From positions 186,001 to 250,000 of the forward strand of contig NZ_SMAB01000002.1 in NCBI RefSeq assembly GCF_004342885.1: a stretch of DNA of 64,000 nt, written 5' to 3'. A program made the position numbers and the translations under genes. The DNA is from Tepidibacillus fermentans. Its GTDB lineage: Bacteria; Bacillota; Bacilli; Tepidibacillales; Tepidibacillaceae. A model generated the notes under the pieces. The model saw only the letters and a list, made by a program, of their open reading frames with translations. It was not told the DNA's origin and ran no database searches. Shown here in pieces: positions 1-8,912 of this stretch. Within the stretch, counting starts at the first letter, position 1, and each line of letters starts with the position of its first letter.

Positions 1-353
1 TCGTTCCTTGTCCAATTGTTCGTGAAGAAGATGGGCTAGCTCTTAGTTCAAGGAATGTTTATTTAACCTCTGAGGAACGAAGTCAAGCCACAATTCTTTA
101 TCAAAGTTTACAAAAAGCAAAAGAATGGATCGGAGAGGGAATAACAGAAACAAAGAAACTGAAAGATCGAATCAGAAACTTCATTGAAACTCAACCCCTT
201 GCTCGAATCGATTATGTTGAAATCCTTTCTTTTCCGTCCCTAGAACCAGTAACAGAGATTCATTCAACGAGCCAAGCGATTATTGCTTTAGCCGTTTGGT
301 TTGACAAAACAAGATTAATCGATAATCTCATCATCAATCAAAATGAGGTGTAA
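1..353 (+). CDS. panC: Pantothenate synthetase, C-terminal part (pantoate--beta-alanine ligase)
   Basis: The 5' end lies outside the window; the reading frame begins at base 3 and stops at 351-353. The first visible residues read [16 protein letters not shown], the conserved PanC segment (ATP/pantoate-binding region), followed by the typical helical C-terminal domain. PanC joins pantoate and beta-alanine using ATP in the cytoplasm to make pantothenate, the precursor of coenzyme A. The stop codon is 2 bases before panD, so the two are co-transcribed and probably translationally coupled. This is the usual panB-panC-panD order, with panB expected upstream of the window. Confidence 0.93.
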   Translation, partial: VPCPIVREEDGLALSSRNVYLTSEERSQATILYQSLQKAKEWIGEGITETKKLKDRIRNFIETQPLARIDYVEILSFPSLEPVTEIHSTSQAIIALAVWFDKTRLIDNLIINQNEV

Positions 354-355
354 TT

Positions 356-739
356 ATGTGGTTACAAATGATGAAGTCTAAAATTCATAGAGCAACTGTC
401 ACGGAAGCAAATCTGAACTATGTTGGAAGTATTACGATTGATGAAGCCATTATGGAGGCGGTTGGTATTTTACCTAATGAAAAGGTTCAGATTGTCAATA
501 ACAATAATGGAGCAAGGTTTGAAACTTATGTGATTAAAGGCGAAAGAAATTCAGGAACGATTTGTTTGAATGGGGCTGCAGCTCGTCTTGTTCAACCAGG
601 AGATACGGTGATTATTATTGCCTATGCTTATATGACAGAAGAAGAGGCCAAATATTTTACTCCGAAAGTAGCAATCATGAATGAAAAAAATCATATTGTC
701 CAAATGATTGATCACGAACAAGAGGCTACTGTTCTCTAA
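356..739 (+). CDS. panD: Aspartate 1-decarboxylase precursor
   Basis: This 127-residue protein has the normal PanD length. It contains the N-terminal block [19 protein letters not shown], with the self-cleavage site Gly24-Ser25; cleavage turns Ser25 into the pyruvoyl cofactor. The enzyme decarboxylates aspartate to beta-alanine, the second substrate of the PanC reaction encoded just upstream. The start at 356 overlaps the panC tail region (2-base gap, ribosome binding site inside the panC end, GAGGTG at 344-349) and gives the N-terminus usual for the family. All conserved active-site neighbourhood residues visible here look intact. Confidence 0.95.
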   Translation: MWLQMMKSKIHRATVTEANLNYVGSITIDEAIMEAVGILPNEKVQIVNNNNGARFETYVIKGERNSGTICLNGAAARLVQPGDTVIIIAYAYMTEEEAKYFTPKVAIMNEKNHIVQMIDHEQEATVL

Positions 740-807
740 ACCAAATGCTCCTTCTCGTATATTCTCTACTTCTCTGGCAAAAAATGAGAAAGAGGAGGAG
801 CGAATTT

Positions 808-2223
808 ATGATTCAGCAATTATTTTCCTATATGCACCAAACGATCAACGAATTAGAACATGAGTTCAATGAACCAATTGGTATGGATCAAGAGTTAAAT
901 TTATTAGAAAAATATCTTACCATCAAAGAAATGATTGAAGATATTTCTGACGAATTAGAACAACTAATAGAAAAACTAAAACAATTTGAGAAAAATCATG
1001 GATTGAATCTTTCTGCTAATGAACTAACAACAAAAGATACGAATGAAGAAGTTGTCATCGAACTTGATGAAAGTGATTTTTTGGAATTTGAAAAAGGAAT
1101 CGGATTCTTTGATTTATGGATGTATGACCGGGCGATTATTCATTTAGAAAAGATAATGGATAAGTATCCTGACTTCAATTTAGCAAGATTGTATACGTCA
1201 ATGACCTATTTTCAAAAGGGAGATTACCTTGAGACGAAAAAGCAATTAAAGATCCTATTCCAAAATACCGACGATCCCGACCTTCTTTCATTAGGCCATA
1301 ATCTTTTAGGGATGATCTATGGTAAAAATGAACAATATGGGCAAGCGATCAACGAATTTCAACAGGCGGTTCAATATCGATATGATTGGTATGAACCGAG
1401 ATTTAATCTAGCTATCCTTTATTATCGATTAGGTCATTTTGAAGATACCATTTTACTTCTAAAAGAGATCTTAAAGCAAAAACCTTTAGATTGGGGAATT
1501 GCATATTATCTGGGAAAGTCATATCAAAAATTAAATCAAGATCATCATGCCAATGAATGGTTTAAAAAAGTTTATGATATGACAAAACAATCGAAGATGA
1601 TTCAACAAATTGCAATCAGTTTTGAAAAACGCAAACAATTTCAGCAAGCGATCTATTGGTTTGAAAAATGGCGAAATCTTGAACCGACTCGACCAGAACC
1701 ACTGTTATCACTCAGCAAAAATGTGTGGTTGTCTGGAGATAAAGCGAAAGCAAAGACATTAATCAAAAAATATTTTTCTGCTTACCAAGAAACTCCTGAA
1801 GCATTACTACTTTATGCTTGGATCTTAACGGATGAGGGAGAGTTAAATAAACTCGATTCAATCTTAAGCAAATTAATCTCGAATCAATTAGAAAACTTGA
1901 CGAAAATGGACCCCTTTTTTTTGGCGAGTCTAGCAAGATTATATACACTTCATCAATATCATCACCTGTCAAATGACTTTATCAATCTTCTTATGAGAGC
2001 AGACAATCCTCATATACAAGGGTTAGCTCACTTGATCCAAGGATTGATTCAATTAGATCAAGAAAAACCAGATCAAGCGCTACAACATTTTCTAAAGACT
2101 TCAAGTACAGGAGTCCATTTTCCTTATTTCGAATTTTACTTAGGGTATACTCATTATCTTCTTGGGAATACAGATGAAGCAAAACAGTGTTGGGCTAAAT
2201 TGAGTGTAAGGAAAGAACATTAG
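808..2223 (+). CDS. TPR-repeat protein of unknown role
   Basis: The start chosen at 808 is preceded by AGGAGG at about 795-800; an upstream in-frame ATG at 745 has no such site. The product of about 471 residues begins with an acidic, coiled-coil-prone region (residues 1-90). A long series of tetratricopeptide-like helix pairs follows (for example FQKGDYLETKKQLKILFQ and YYRLGHFEDTILLLKEIL). No signal peptide or membrane segment is seen, so it is probably a cytoplasmic scaffold. It lies between panD and dinG and ends at its own terminator. TPR proteins of this kind are common in Bacillales, but the sequence gives no specific partner. Confidence 0.8.
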   Translation: MIQQLFSYMHQTINELEHEFNEPIGMDQELNLLEKYLTIKEMIEDISDELEQLIEKLKQFEKNHGLNLSANELTTKDTNEEVVIELDESDFLEFEKGIGFFDLWMYDRAIIHLEKIMDKYPDFNLARLYTSMTYFQKGDYLETKKQLKILFQNTDDPDLLSLGHNLLGMIYGKNEQYGQAINEFQQAVQYRYDWYEPRFNLAILYYRLGHFEDTILLLKEILKQKPLDWGIAYYLGKSYQKLNQDHHANEWFKKVYDMTKQSKMIQQIAISFEKRKQFQQAIYWFEKWRNLEPTRPEPLLSLSKNVWLSGDKAKAKTLIKKYFSAYQETPEALLLYAWILTDEGELNKLDSILSKLISNQLENLTKMDPFFLASLARLYTLHQYHHLSNDFINLLMRADNPHIQGLAHLIQGLIQLDQEKPDQALQHFLKTSSTGVHFPYFEFYLGYTHYLLGNTDEAKQCWAKLSVRKEH

Positions 2224-2237
2224 CTACTGTAATTAAT

Positions 2238-2290
2238 AACCCGAATTTTGGAGACTTAAAAAAAGAGTTCCGAAATCCGGGTTTTTGTTT
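2238..2290 (+). terminator. Rho-independent terminator after the TPR gene
   Basis: AACCCGAATTTTGGAGACTT pairs imperfectly with a later AGTTCCGAAATCCGGGTT, and the stem is followed by TTTTTGTTTT. It separates the panCD/TPR unit from dinG. Confidence 0.8.
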
Positions 2291-2345
2291 TGGGGTTCGT
2301 TCTGTTCTTTAAAGTTTTTTTGTTTTTTTCGATTTCCTTGTGTAG

Positions 2346-2351
2346 TATAAT
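2346..2351 (+). promoter_or_regulatory. -10 box of a probable dinG promoter
   Basis: TATAAT sits 30 bases before the chosen dinG start, just after the upstream terminator. The -35 region lies in a T-rich stretch and is not well defined. Confidence 0.5.
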
Positions 2352-2380
2352 GAGTGCGAACATTTTTTGAGGTGAAAAAA

Positions 2381-5197
2381 GTGAATCGTTTTATTGTTAT
2401 AGATATAGAAACAACAGGGAATCAACCAAATAAAGATGCAATTACCCAAGTTGGTGCGGTGCTTATCGAGAATGAGGAAATCAAGAAGATCTATTCATCT
2501 TTTGTTTATACGGATCAGCCTATACCAGAGTATATTCAAGCATTAACCGGTATTACTCATGAGGTGATTAAGGATGCTGCATTGCTTGAAGATGTGATGA
2601 TGGAATTGCTACCATTAATGGAAGGTGCTATTTTTGTCGCTCATCATGCTGCTTTTGATCTTGGATTTATTCAAAAGGCATTGGAAAAATCGGGATACAG
2701 CCCCTTTTCTGGTCCTGTAGTCGATACCTTAGACTTAGCTCGTATTTTATTACCTATGGTACAAAGTTATAAGTTGGGTGAGATGACACAAGAGTTAAAA
2801 ATTAAACATGAAAATCCACACCGAGCAGTTGATGATGCCTTGGCAACTGCCCAACTTTTTTTACAACTGGTTGAACAGTTAAAAAAAATGCCACTTATTT
2901 ATTTACAGCGACTATATGAAATCACAAAGAATTTAGATGATGATCTCGCCTTCTTTATTGATCATTTTGTTGAAGATCGAATCATTCATCCAATAGAGGA
3001 AGACCAGTTCTTCGTTTATCAACAAATGGCTTTACAAAAAATCATGGATGAGGATGATTCATCTTCAAATGAACATATAGGTGATCTCGAATTTGAAGAG
3101 ATGTTTTCTGTACAAGGATTTCTTTCCGAACGCTTTCCTAATTTTGAAATTAGACCATCACAAAAAGAAATGTCACTTGATGTAATGGAAGCTTTTATTG
3201 AGCAAAAGCATTTAATGATTGAAGCAGGTACAGGTACAGGTAAATCTCTCGCGTATTTAATCCCTTCCATCTTTTGGGCAAAAGAACATAATGAGAAAGT
3301 GGTTGTTTCTACCCATACGATTAATTTACAAGAACAGCTTTATCAAAGGGATATTCCTGTACTCAAAGAAATTTTGCCATTCGATTTTCATGCTACGGTT
3401 TTAAAAGGGCGCAACCATTATTTATGTTTAAGAAAATTTGAACAACAAATTCTACAATCTTCAAGTGAACGGAATAAAGAAGAAATGATTTACCTTGCTC
3501 AATTGCTTACATGGGTCGCTTTAACCAAAACTGGGGATGTCGAAGAGTTAAACTTGTCGCCAAATCATAAAAACTTATGGAATGAAGTGAAAAGTGATGC
3601 TGAAACTTGCTTGAATCGTAATTGCCCTTGGTTCCGTGTATGCTTCTATCATCGTGCCAAACAAAAAGCACAGACGGCTGATCTGATTTTAACGAACCAC
3701 TCTTTACTTTTAACGGACCTGCAATCCGAAAATCGAATTCTTCCAAATTACAAAAAATTAGTGATTGATGAAGCCCACCATTTTGAAGATGTAGCATCAA
3801 AACACTTAGGTTATGAGTTAACTCAATATGGAATTAATCAATATTTTCAGCGTTTATACAAAGATGCGAAGCATGGATTATTGATTCAAATCATGAACGA
3901 ATGTTATCGTTCTCAAGATCCTGATCAATTTGCGGTTGCAAATCAGATTCAAAATCAGCTGTTGCCGATTTTAATCGAAATCGAACAGAACTTTCAAGAA
4001 TACTTTAACCAGATCGGGAAGTTTGTCGACCATCTAGTCGTAAAACAAGAAACTGGTAGGAAAACATTAAGGATTACAGAACGTATCAAAAGTAAAAAAG
4101 AATGGAAGATCATTTGTGAAATTTATCGAAATTTATATATTCAGTTGACAGAAATGGATAATCTAATCGAGGAAACTCTACGAAAATTAAAAGATCTTCA
4201 ATTAGAAGAGAACTTTATCGCCGACTTAAAAGGGATTCATAAAGAATTAAAAGAACTCAATCATATTCTATCTGAATGGAACGAAGCTCAAGATTTAAAA
4301 ATGGTGTTTTGGGTGGAAACAGAAAGTAGAGGAAAAAAATTCGTTTCTTATCTCTATGCAAGTCCAATTGATGTGGGACCATTTATTAAAGAATTTCTTT
4401 TTGATCAGAAAGATAGCATTATCCTCACTTCTGCAACATTAAGTGTCAATGGATCATTTCAATATAGTAGTGAAAAATTTGGCTTTGATCCAACCGATCA
4501 TAATTTGAGAAAAAAGACTCTTTCATCGCCTTTTGATTATCGAAAACAAGCTATTATTTCGATTCCAAATGATTTTCCTAATATTCAAGAAGTGGACGAA
4601 CCAGAGTTTGTTCAATATTTAATCAAGAATATTCGTGAATTAGTTCTTCAACTAAATGGGAAAACATTAATCTTATTTACATCTTATCAAATGCTAAATC
4701 AAGTATATGAAGAGTTGAAGAAATTACTTGAGCCTGTTGGAATTAAAGTACTTGGTCACGGTATCGATAGTTCAAGTCGAACAAAACTGGTAAAACAATT
4801 TCAATCCCAAACACCAACTGTATTATTAGGTACCAGTAGTTTTTGGGAAGGTGTAGACATTCCAGGAGAATCCTTAAGTGCTCTTGTCATTGTTCGTCTT
4901 CCATTTACACCGCCAAACCATCCGATCTATGAAGCGAAAACAGAAAAATTAAAAGTAGCAAAACGGAATCCATTTATGGAGATGGCTGTTCCCCAAGCGG
5001 TAATCCGCTTTAAACAAGGGTTTGGTCGATTAATTCGTACACAGAAAGATCGTGGAGTAGTCATTGTATTTGACAGGAGAATCATAGAGTCTAAGTATGG
5101 AAAATACTTTCTTCAATCCTTACCCGACATTGATGTCCGATATCAACCTTTTTCAAAAATTTTAAGTGACACTAAGGAATGGATCAAAAAGGAATAA
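2381..5197 (+). CDS. dinG: DinG-type helicase with N-terminal DEDDh exonuclease domain
   Basis: The GTG start at 2381 follows GAGGTG and gives the N-terminus VNRFIVIDIETTG; the first two acidic exonuclease residues are D8 and E10. Residues 1-170 form a DnaQ-like 3'-5' exonuclease domain. An XPD/DinG superfamily 2 helicase follows, with Walker A AGTGTGKS (about 282-289), the DEAH box IDEAHH, and C-terminal motifs including GTSSFWEGVDIPGE and QGFGRLIR. Cysteines at about 349, 410, 415 and 421 have the 5- and 6-residue spacing of the iron-sulfur ligands of Escherichia coli DinG, so a 4Fe-4S cluster is likely. At 938 residues it has the normal length of the exonuclease-fused Gram-positive form. 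It presumably acts on DNA repair or replication-fork structures. Confidence 0.92.
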   Translation: MNRFIVIDIETTGNQPNKDAITQVGAVLIENEEIKKIYSSFVYTDQPIPEYIQALTGITHEVIKDAALLEDVMMELLPLMEGAIFVAHHAAFDLGFIQKALEKSGYSPFSGPVVDTLDLARILLPMVQSYKLGEMTQELKIKHENPHRAVDDALATAQLFLQLVEQLKKMPLIYLQRLYEITKNLDDDLAFFIDHFVEDRIIHPIEEDQFFVYQQMALQKIMDEDDSSSNEHIGDLEFEEMFSVQGFLSERFPNFEIRPSQKEMSLDVMEAFIEQKHLMIEAGTGTGKSLAYLIPSIFWAKEHNEKVVVSTHTINLQEQLYQRDIPVLKEILPFDFHATVLKGRNHYLCLRKFEQQILQSSSERNKEEMIYLAQLLTWVALTKTGDVEELNLSPNHKNLWNEVKSDAETCLNRNCPWFRVCFYHRAKQKAQTADLILTNHSLLLTDLQSENRILPNYKKLVIDEAHHFEDVASKHLGYELTQYGINQYFQRLYKDAKHGLLIQIMNECYRSQDPDQFAVANQIQNQLLPILIEIEQNFQEYFNQIGKFVDHLVVKQETGRKTLRITERIKSKKEWKIICEIYRNLYIQLTEMDNLIEETLRKLKDLQLEENFIADLKGIHKELKELNHILSEWNEAQDLKMVFWVETESRGKKFVSYLYASPIDVGPFIKEFLFDQKDSIILTSATLSVNGSFQYSSEKFGFDPTDHNLRKKTLSSPFDYRKQAIISIPNDFPNIQEVDEPEFVQYLIKNIRELVLQLNGKTLILFTSYQMLNQVYEELKKLLEPVGIKVLGHGIDSSSRTKLVKQFQSQTPTVLLGTSSFWEGVDIPGESLSALVIVRLPFTPPNHPIYEAKTEKLKVAKRNPFMEMAVPQAVIRFKQGFGRLIRTQKDRGVVIVFDRRIIESKYGKYFLQSLPDIDVRYQPFSKILSDTKEWIKKE

Positions 5198-5249
5198 TTT
5201 TATAGACCGGTCATATGATGAGGATAGAGTGTTAGACAAGAAGGTGAAC

Positions 5250-6131
5250 ATGATGAAAGCCACTAAGATTGTCTTCTCTTTGATCCTCATTTTTTTTCTT
5301 ATTTCCTTTCTTTTCTATAAGTCGTATTCTTCGATATTTGTTCGTTCGATTTTTGCCAATCAGCCAGAAGAACAAAAACATTTACAGGGAAACGAAGTGC
5401 TAGTTTCTTTTTTACCATTAGAACAAGGAGAAGCAACGCTAGTTCAATTGGCAAATGGGAAGACTTATCTTATTGATACAGGTAACAAAAATAGTTCTGA
5501 GCAATTGCTAAAGTTATTACACGACCATAAAGTCGTTCAAATCAAAGCTATCCTACTTACGAATGCATGTGATGATCATGTAGGAGGGTTCTTGGATGTA
5601 TTGCAAGAATTCCATGTTGAACAAATTTATCTACCCGAATTAATTGCTTCATCATTTTCGATTCCTACCTCTTATCAAACAAAAATAAAATATTTAAAGA
5701 AAGATGATATAGAACAATGGAGTCAGGTAAAAGTGACAGTTCTTGCTCCTGAAGAACCTTTATCCTTATCTCCTCAGGATAATTCTCTCGTTTTTCAACT
5801 CACACATCAGGATATTTATTTTTTATTTACCAGTGATATTGGTGATGAGATAGAAAAAAGAGTGATGAAACAATACCCTTTAAAATCAGAGATCTTAAAA
5901 GTAAGTGATTTTGGCAATAATACAGCATCTTCCCTCGAATTTTTGGAAAAAGTTGATCCACAAGTCGGAATCATCTTCTCCAGTGATCAAGATCTATATC
6001 AAGCTAGTCAAGATGTCATTGATCGGTTAAATGAGACATGGACTGAAGTTTATGAGTTAAGTAAGGTAGGGGAAGTTCAAATCACAAGCAATGGAAAAGA
6101 TTATCAAATTGAAGTGATAAAAGGAGACTAG
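5250..6131 (+). CDS. Membrane-anchored metallo-beta-lactamase-fold protein with degenerate metal motif
   Basis: Start 5250 follows AAGGTG; the extension to 5166 has no ribosome binding site. The product of 293 residues has one N-terminal membrane segment (about residues 7-25). Its outside domain resembles the ComEC/competence-type metallo-beta-lactamase fold (QGEATLVQLANGKTYLIDTG). The canonical metal motif HxHxDH is replaced by NACDDH in LLTNACDDHVGG, so the first two histidine ligands are missing; the later SDIGDE segment retains an acidic position. It may be catalytically inactive or use metal differently. The gene follows dinG with a 52-base gap and no terminator, and precedes ku. Confidence 0.75.
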   Translation: MMKATKIVFSLILIFFLISFLFYKSYSSIFVRSIFANQPEEQKHLQGNEVLVSFLPLEQGEATLVQLANGKTYLIDTGNKNSSEQLLKLLHDHKVVQIKAILLTNACDDHVGGFLDVLQEFHVEQIYLPELIASSFSIPTSYQTKIKYLKKDDIEQWSQVKVTVLAPEEPLSLSPQDNSLVFQLTHQDIYFLFTSDIGDEIEKRVMKQYPLKSEILKVSDFGNNTASSLEFLEKVDPQVGIIFSSDQDLYQASQDVIDRLNETWTEVYELSKVGEVQITSNGKDYQIEVIKGD

Positions 6132-6200
6132 GTGGGCCTTGCCCATTGAATGAGCAAAACTTCATTTGCAAATAATACTTCTTAATGGAGGTGTTTTTAT

Positions 6201-7016
6201 ATGCATACGATGTGGAAAGGCTCAATTAGTTTTGGCCTAGTAAATATTCCGATCAAGATGTTTGCCTCAACCGAGGATAAAGAGATAAAGTTCCGCTATT
6301 TACATAAAGAATGTAAGACTCCATTAAAATATGTTCGCACCTGTCCTACGTGTAATGTAGAAGTGGAATGGAATGATATCGTCAGGGGGTTCGAATATGA
6401 ACCTGGTCGTTTTGTATTGATCGAAGATGAAGCTTTAGCAAGTCTTCAGCCTGAAATCAACAAAGCAATCGAGATTCTTGATTTTGTAAATTTGTCTGAA
6501 ATCGATCCCATCTATTTCGATAAATCGTATTATCTATCTCCACAAGATACAGGGGGCAAAGCCTATAACTTACTTAGACAAGGGTTAAAGGAAACGGGTA
6601 AGATTGGTATCGCAAAGATCACGATTCGCTCGAAACAATCTTTAGCAGCCATTCGTGTCTATCAAAATTTACTTGTTTTAGAAACACTCTATTTCCCTGA
6701 TGAAGTTAGGTCAGTAGAATTGGTACCTGGAATTCCGCAAAATATGGATGTGAATGAAAAAGAATTAAGCATGGCGATTCAATTAATTGAAAATTTGTCT
6801 GCTCCATTTGAACCGAACAAATATACGGATGATTACCGAGAAGCCTTAAGAGAATTAATTAATAAGAAAATCGAAGGGGAAGAGATTGAAATTCCCAAAG
6901 AGGCACCGCAGAAAAATATCATCGATCTCATGCAAGCATTAAAAGCTAGTATTGAGCAAACGACACCAACGAAAAAAACAACAAGAGGAAGGAACAAGAA
7001 AACAACGGCAAGTTAA
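6201..7016 (+). CDS. ku: Ku protein (non-homologous end joining)
   Basis: The N-terminus MHTMWKGSISFGLVNIPIKM is the bacterial Ku signature, and 271 residues is the normal length. The protein has the Ku core beta-barrel followed by a lysine-rich C-terminal tail (TTPTKKTTRGRNKKTTAS) of the kind that contacts DNA and LigD. Ku homodimers thread onto double-strand ends and recruit LigD. The ribosome binding site is GGAGGTG just before 6201. It is followed at 17 bases by the ligase and then the polymerase genes, making a three-gene end-joining operon. In B. subtilis the equivalent pair acts in spores; no sigma-G promoter could be assigned here. Confidence 0.95.
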   Translation: MHTMWKGSISFGLVNIPIKMFASTEDKEIKFRYLHKECKTPLKYVRTCPTCNVEVEWNDIVRGFEYEPGRFVLIEDEALASLQPEINKAIEILDFVNLSEIDPIYFDKSYYLSPQDTGGKAYNLLRQGLKETGKIGIAKITIRSKQSLAAIRVYQNLLVLETLYFPDEVRSVELVPGIPQNMDVNEKELSMAIQLIENLSAPFEPNKYTDDYREALRELINKKIEGEEIEIPKEAPQKNIIDLMQALKASIEQTTPTKKTTRGRNKKTTAS

Positions 7017-7033
7017 GAAATAGGTGAGCTTAC

Positions 7034-7975
7034 GTGGAGTGGTTACAACCAATGGAACCAATTTTACGACCTGATATTCCTTCAGGGGATGCATGGATTC
7101 ATCAAATTAAATGGGATGGTATTCGTGGTCTTACTTATATCGACCAAACAGGTATCCGTCTCTATACAAAGAAAGGTAAAGAAAGAACAGAATTCTACCC
7201 AGAATTACAGCAGTTATCTAAGCTCGTGGAAGGAGATTCCATGATACTTGATGGGGAAATCGTCGTTCTTAATGATGAGCATAAGCCTTCATTTGAATTG
7301 GTGTTGACAAGAGAAAGAGTTCGGACAACAGAGAAGATTCCATTTTACGTCAAGAAATATCCAATTAAATATATTTTGTTTGATATTTTATTTCTTAATG
7401 GGAAAAATTTGACAAAGAGGGCGTTAATCGAAAGAAAAAACCTTCTTCTTCAATCCGTTCATCAGAATGAAACAATTGCGATTACAGATGATTTTAAAGA
7501 TGGTATAAAATTATTTTCATTAATGCGGGAAAAGGGATGGGAGGGTATCGTATCCAAACATCTGGATAGTGCATATATCGGTGGGAAAAACCACAAGGAG
7601 TGGTTTAAAGTCAAACTTCAACGCAAGATGTTAGTTGTTGTTGGAGGAGTATCATGGAAGAATGAATTTCCTAATTCCTTGTTATTAGGGGTCTATAGAA
7701 AAGATCGATTATTGTTTATAGGCAAAGCTTCTTTAGGTTTAAAGGAATCAGATTTTCAAATGATCAAAGAGTTTGTACCACAACTTATGCAAAACCATTC
7801 CCCATTTTACCAGTTGCCGACAAAGATAAAAGATGTAACTTGGATAAAACCCGCACTAACTTGCTGGGTACAATTTCTGGAATGGACGAATGATGGGCAA
7901 TTGCGACATCCAAAAATCCTTGGCTTTAGTCCCTATTCTCCTTATCAAGCAATAGGAAAGGATTATGTGATGTAA
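7034..7975 (+). CDS. ligD: ATP-dependent DNA ligase (LigD ligase domain as a separate protein)
   Basis: The GTG start at 7034 follows AGGTGA. The 313-residue protein has the nucleotidyltransferase motif I KWDGIR with the adenylated lysine at about residue 26, motif IV EGIVSKH and motif V WFKVKL, then an OB-fold. This corresponds to the ligase module of LigD, which seals breaks held by Ku. In B. subtilis the ligase and polymerase modules are one protein (ligase first). Here the ligase stops at 7973-7975 and the polymerase ATG starts at the very next base, exactly at the domain junction, so the two are almost certainly made together. Confidence 0.92.
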   Translation: MEWLQPMEPILRPDIPSGDAWIHQIKWDGIRGLTYIDQTGIRLYTKKGKERTEFYPELQQLSKLVEGDSMILDGEIVVLNDEHKPSFELVLTRERVRTTEKIPFYVKKYPIKYILFDILFLNGKNLTKRALIERKNLLLQSVHQNETIAITDDFKDGIKLFSLMREKGWEGIVSKHLDSAYIGGKNHKEWFKVKLQRKMLVVVGGVSWKNEFPNSLLLGVYRKDRLLFIGKASLGLKESDFQMIKEFVPQLMQNHSPFYQLPTKIKDVTWIKPALTCWVQFLEWTNDGQLRHPKILGFSPYSPYQAIGKDYVM

Positions 7976-8872
7976 ATGGAGATCATTATTGACAACTTTC
8001 CACTTCAGATTACCAATCCTGAGAAAATCTTTTGGCCTGAAATGGGAATAAGAAAAATTGATTATATTATGAAATTGATGGAGCTGACTCCTTATCTAAT
8101 CCCTCATGCCCAAAATCGTCTTTTGACCACAATCCGCTATCCTGATGGAATCGATGGAAAATCATTTTATCAAAAGAATATTCCTTCGTATGCACCTACA
8201 TGGGTTGATCATCATCGTTGGCAAGATACAGAATATATTTTATTAAATAAACGAGCGACTTTAGCTTGGTTAGGTAATCAAGCTGCTCTCGAATTCCATA
8301 CTGCGTTTAATCGTTATAACCGTGATCAATATCCTAGTTCTTTAGTATTTGATCTTGACCCTTCAAAAGGACAAACATTCGAACAAGTCGTAGAGGTTGC
8401 ATTATTGATTCACGAAACCCTTGGATCTTTAGGTTTAAAAAGCTGGATCAAAACCTCAGGAGCGACTGGAATGCAAATTTATATTCCAATCGGCGAAAAG
8501 TATACATATGAGCAAGCAAGAAAAATGAATGAATTTTTTGGAAAGTATTTTAGTGAAAAATACCCACAATTGATTACAATCGAACGAATGGTGAAGAAAC
8601 GAGAAAGCAAATTATATTTTGATTACTTACAGATGTGGCAAGGAAAAACAATTACCTTGGTTTATTCAACAAGAGCTACAAAAGAGGCAACAGTTTCGAC
8701 ACCGATTGAATGGGAGGAACTGGAGAAAGGGATTCGACCCACTGACTTTCATTTGCTCAATATCAAGGATCGGATTGAGCAGAAAGGAGATTTATTTGCT
8801 CCGCTGCTGGGAAAAAGTTCAATACAAAATCTCGATCATATTCTTCAATTTATCAATAAGCAAAAAATCTGA
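7976..8872 (+). CDS. ligD: LigD-type polymerase/primase (NHEJ polymerase domain)
   Basis: This 298-residue protein matches the LigD polymerase (PolDom) family of archaeo-eukaryotic primases. It has the N-terminal NPEKIFWPE block, the catalytic FDLDPS (about residues 125-130, Asp126 and Asp128) and the KTSGATGMQIYIPI segment. It would fill gaps and add nucleotides or ribonucleotides during end joining. The start codon immediately follows the ligase stop with no gap, so translation is probably coupled. No phosphoesterase domain is present here or in the ligase gene, as in other Firmicutes LigD systems. Confidence 0.92.
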   Translation: MEIIIDNFPLQITNPEKIFWPEMGIRKIDYIMKLMELTPYLIPHAQNRLLTTIRYPDGIDGKSFYQKNIPSYAPTWVDHHRWQDTEYILLNKRATLAWLGNQAALEFHTAFNRYNRDQYPSSLVFDLDPSKGQTFEQVVEVALLIHETLGSLGLKSWIKTSGATGMQIYIPIGEKYTYEQARKMNEFFGKYFSEKYPQLITIERMVKKRESKLYFDYLQMWQGKTITLVYSTRATKEATVSTPIEWEELEKGIRPTDFHLLNIKDRIEQKGDLFAPLLGKSSIQNLDHILQFINKQKI

Positions 8873-8912
8873 TATGATTATATGGAAACGTTTGGGTAGA
8901 GGAGAGATCAAT

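Noticed and set aside
6140-6185. Sigma-G-like promoter before ku
   Set aside because: TGAATG and AATACTT resemble the boxes but the spacer is about 21 bases, too long for sigma-G.
8619-8912. N-terminal extension of mtaD overlapping the polymerase gene
   Set aside because: No homology to amidohydrolases in the extension, and TTG 8913 has a good ribosome binding site and family-like N-terminus.
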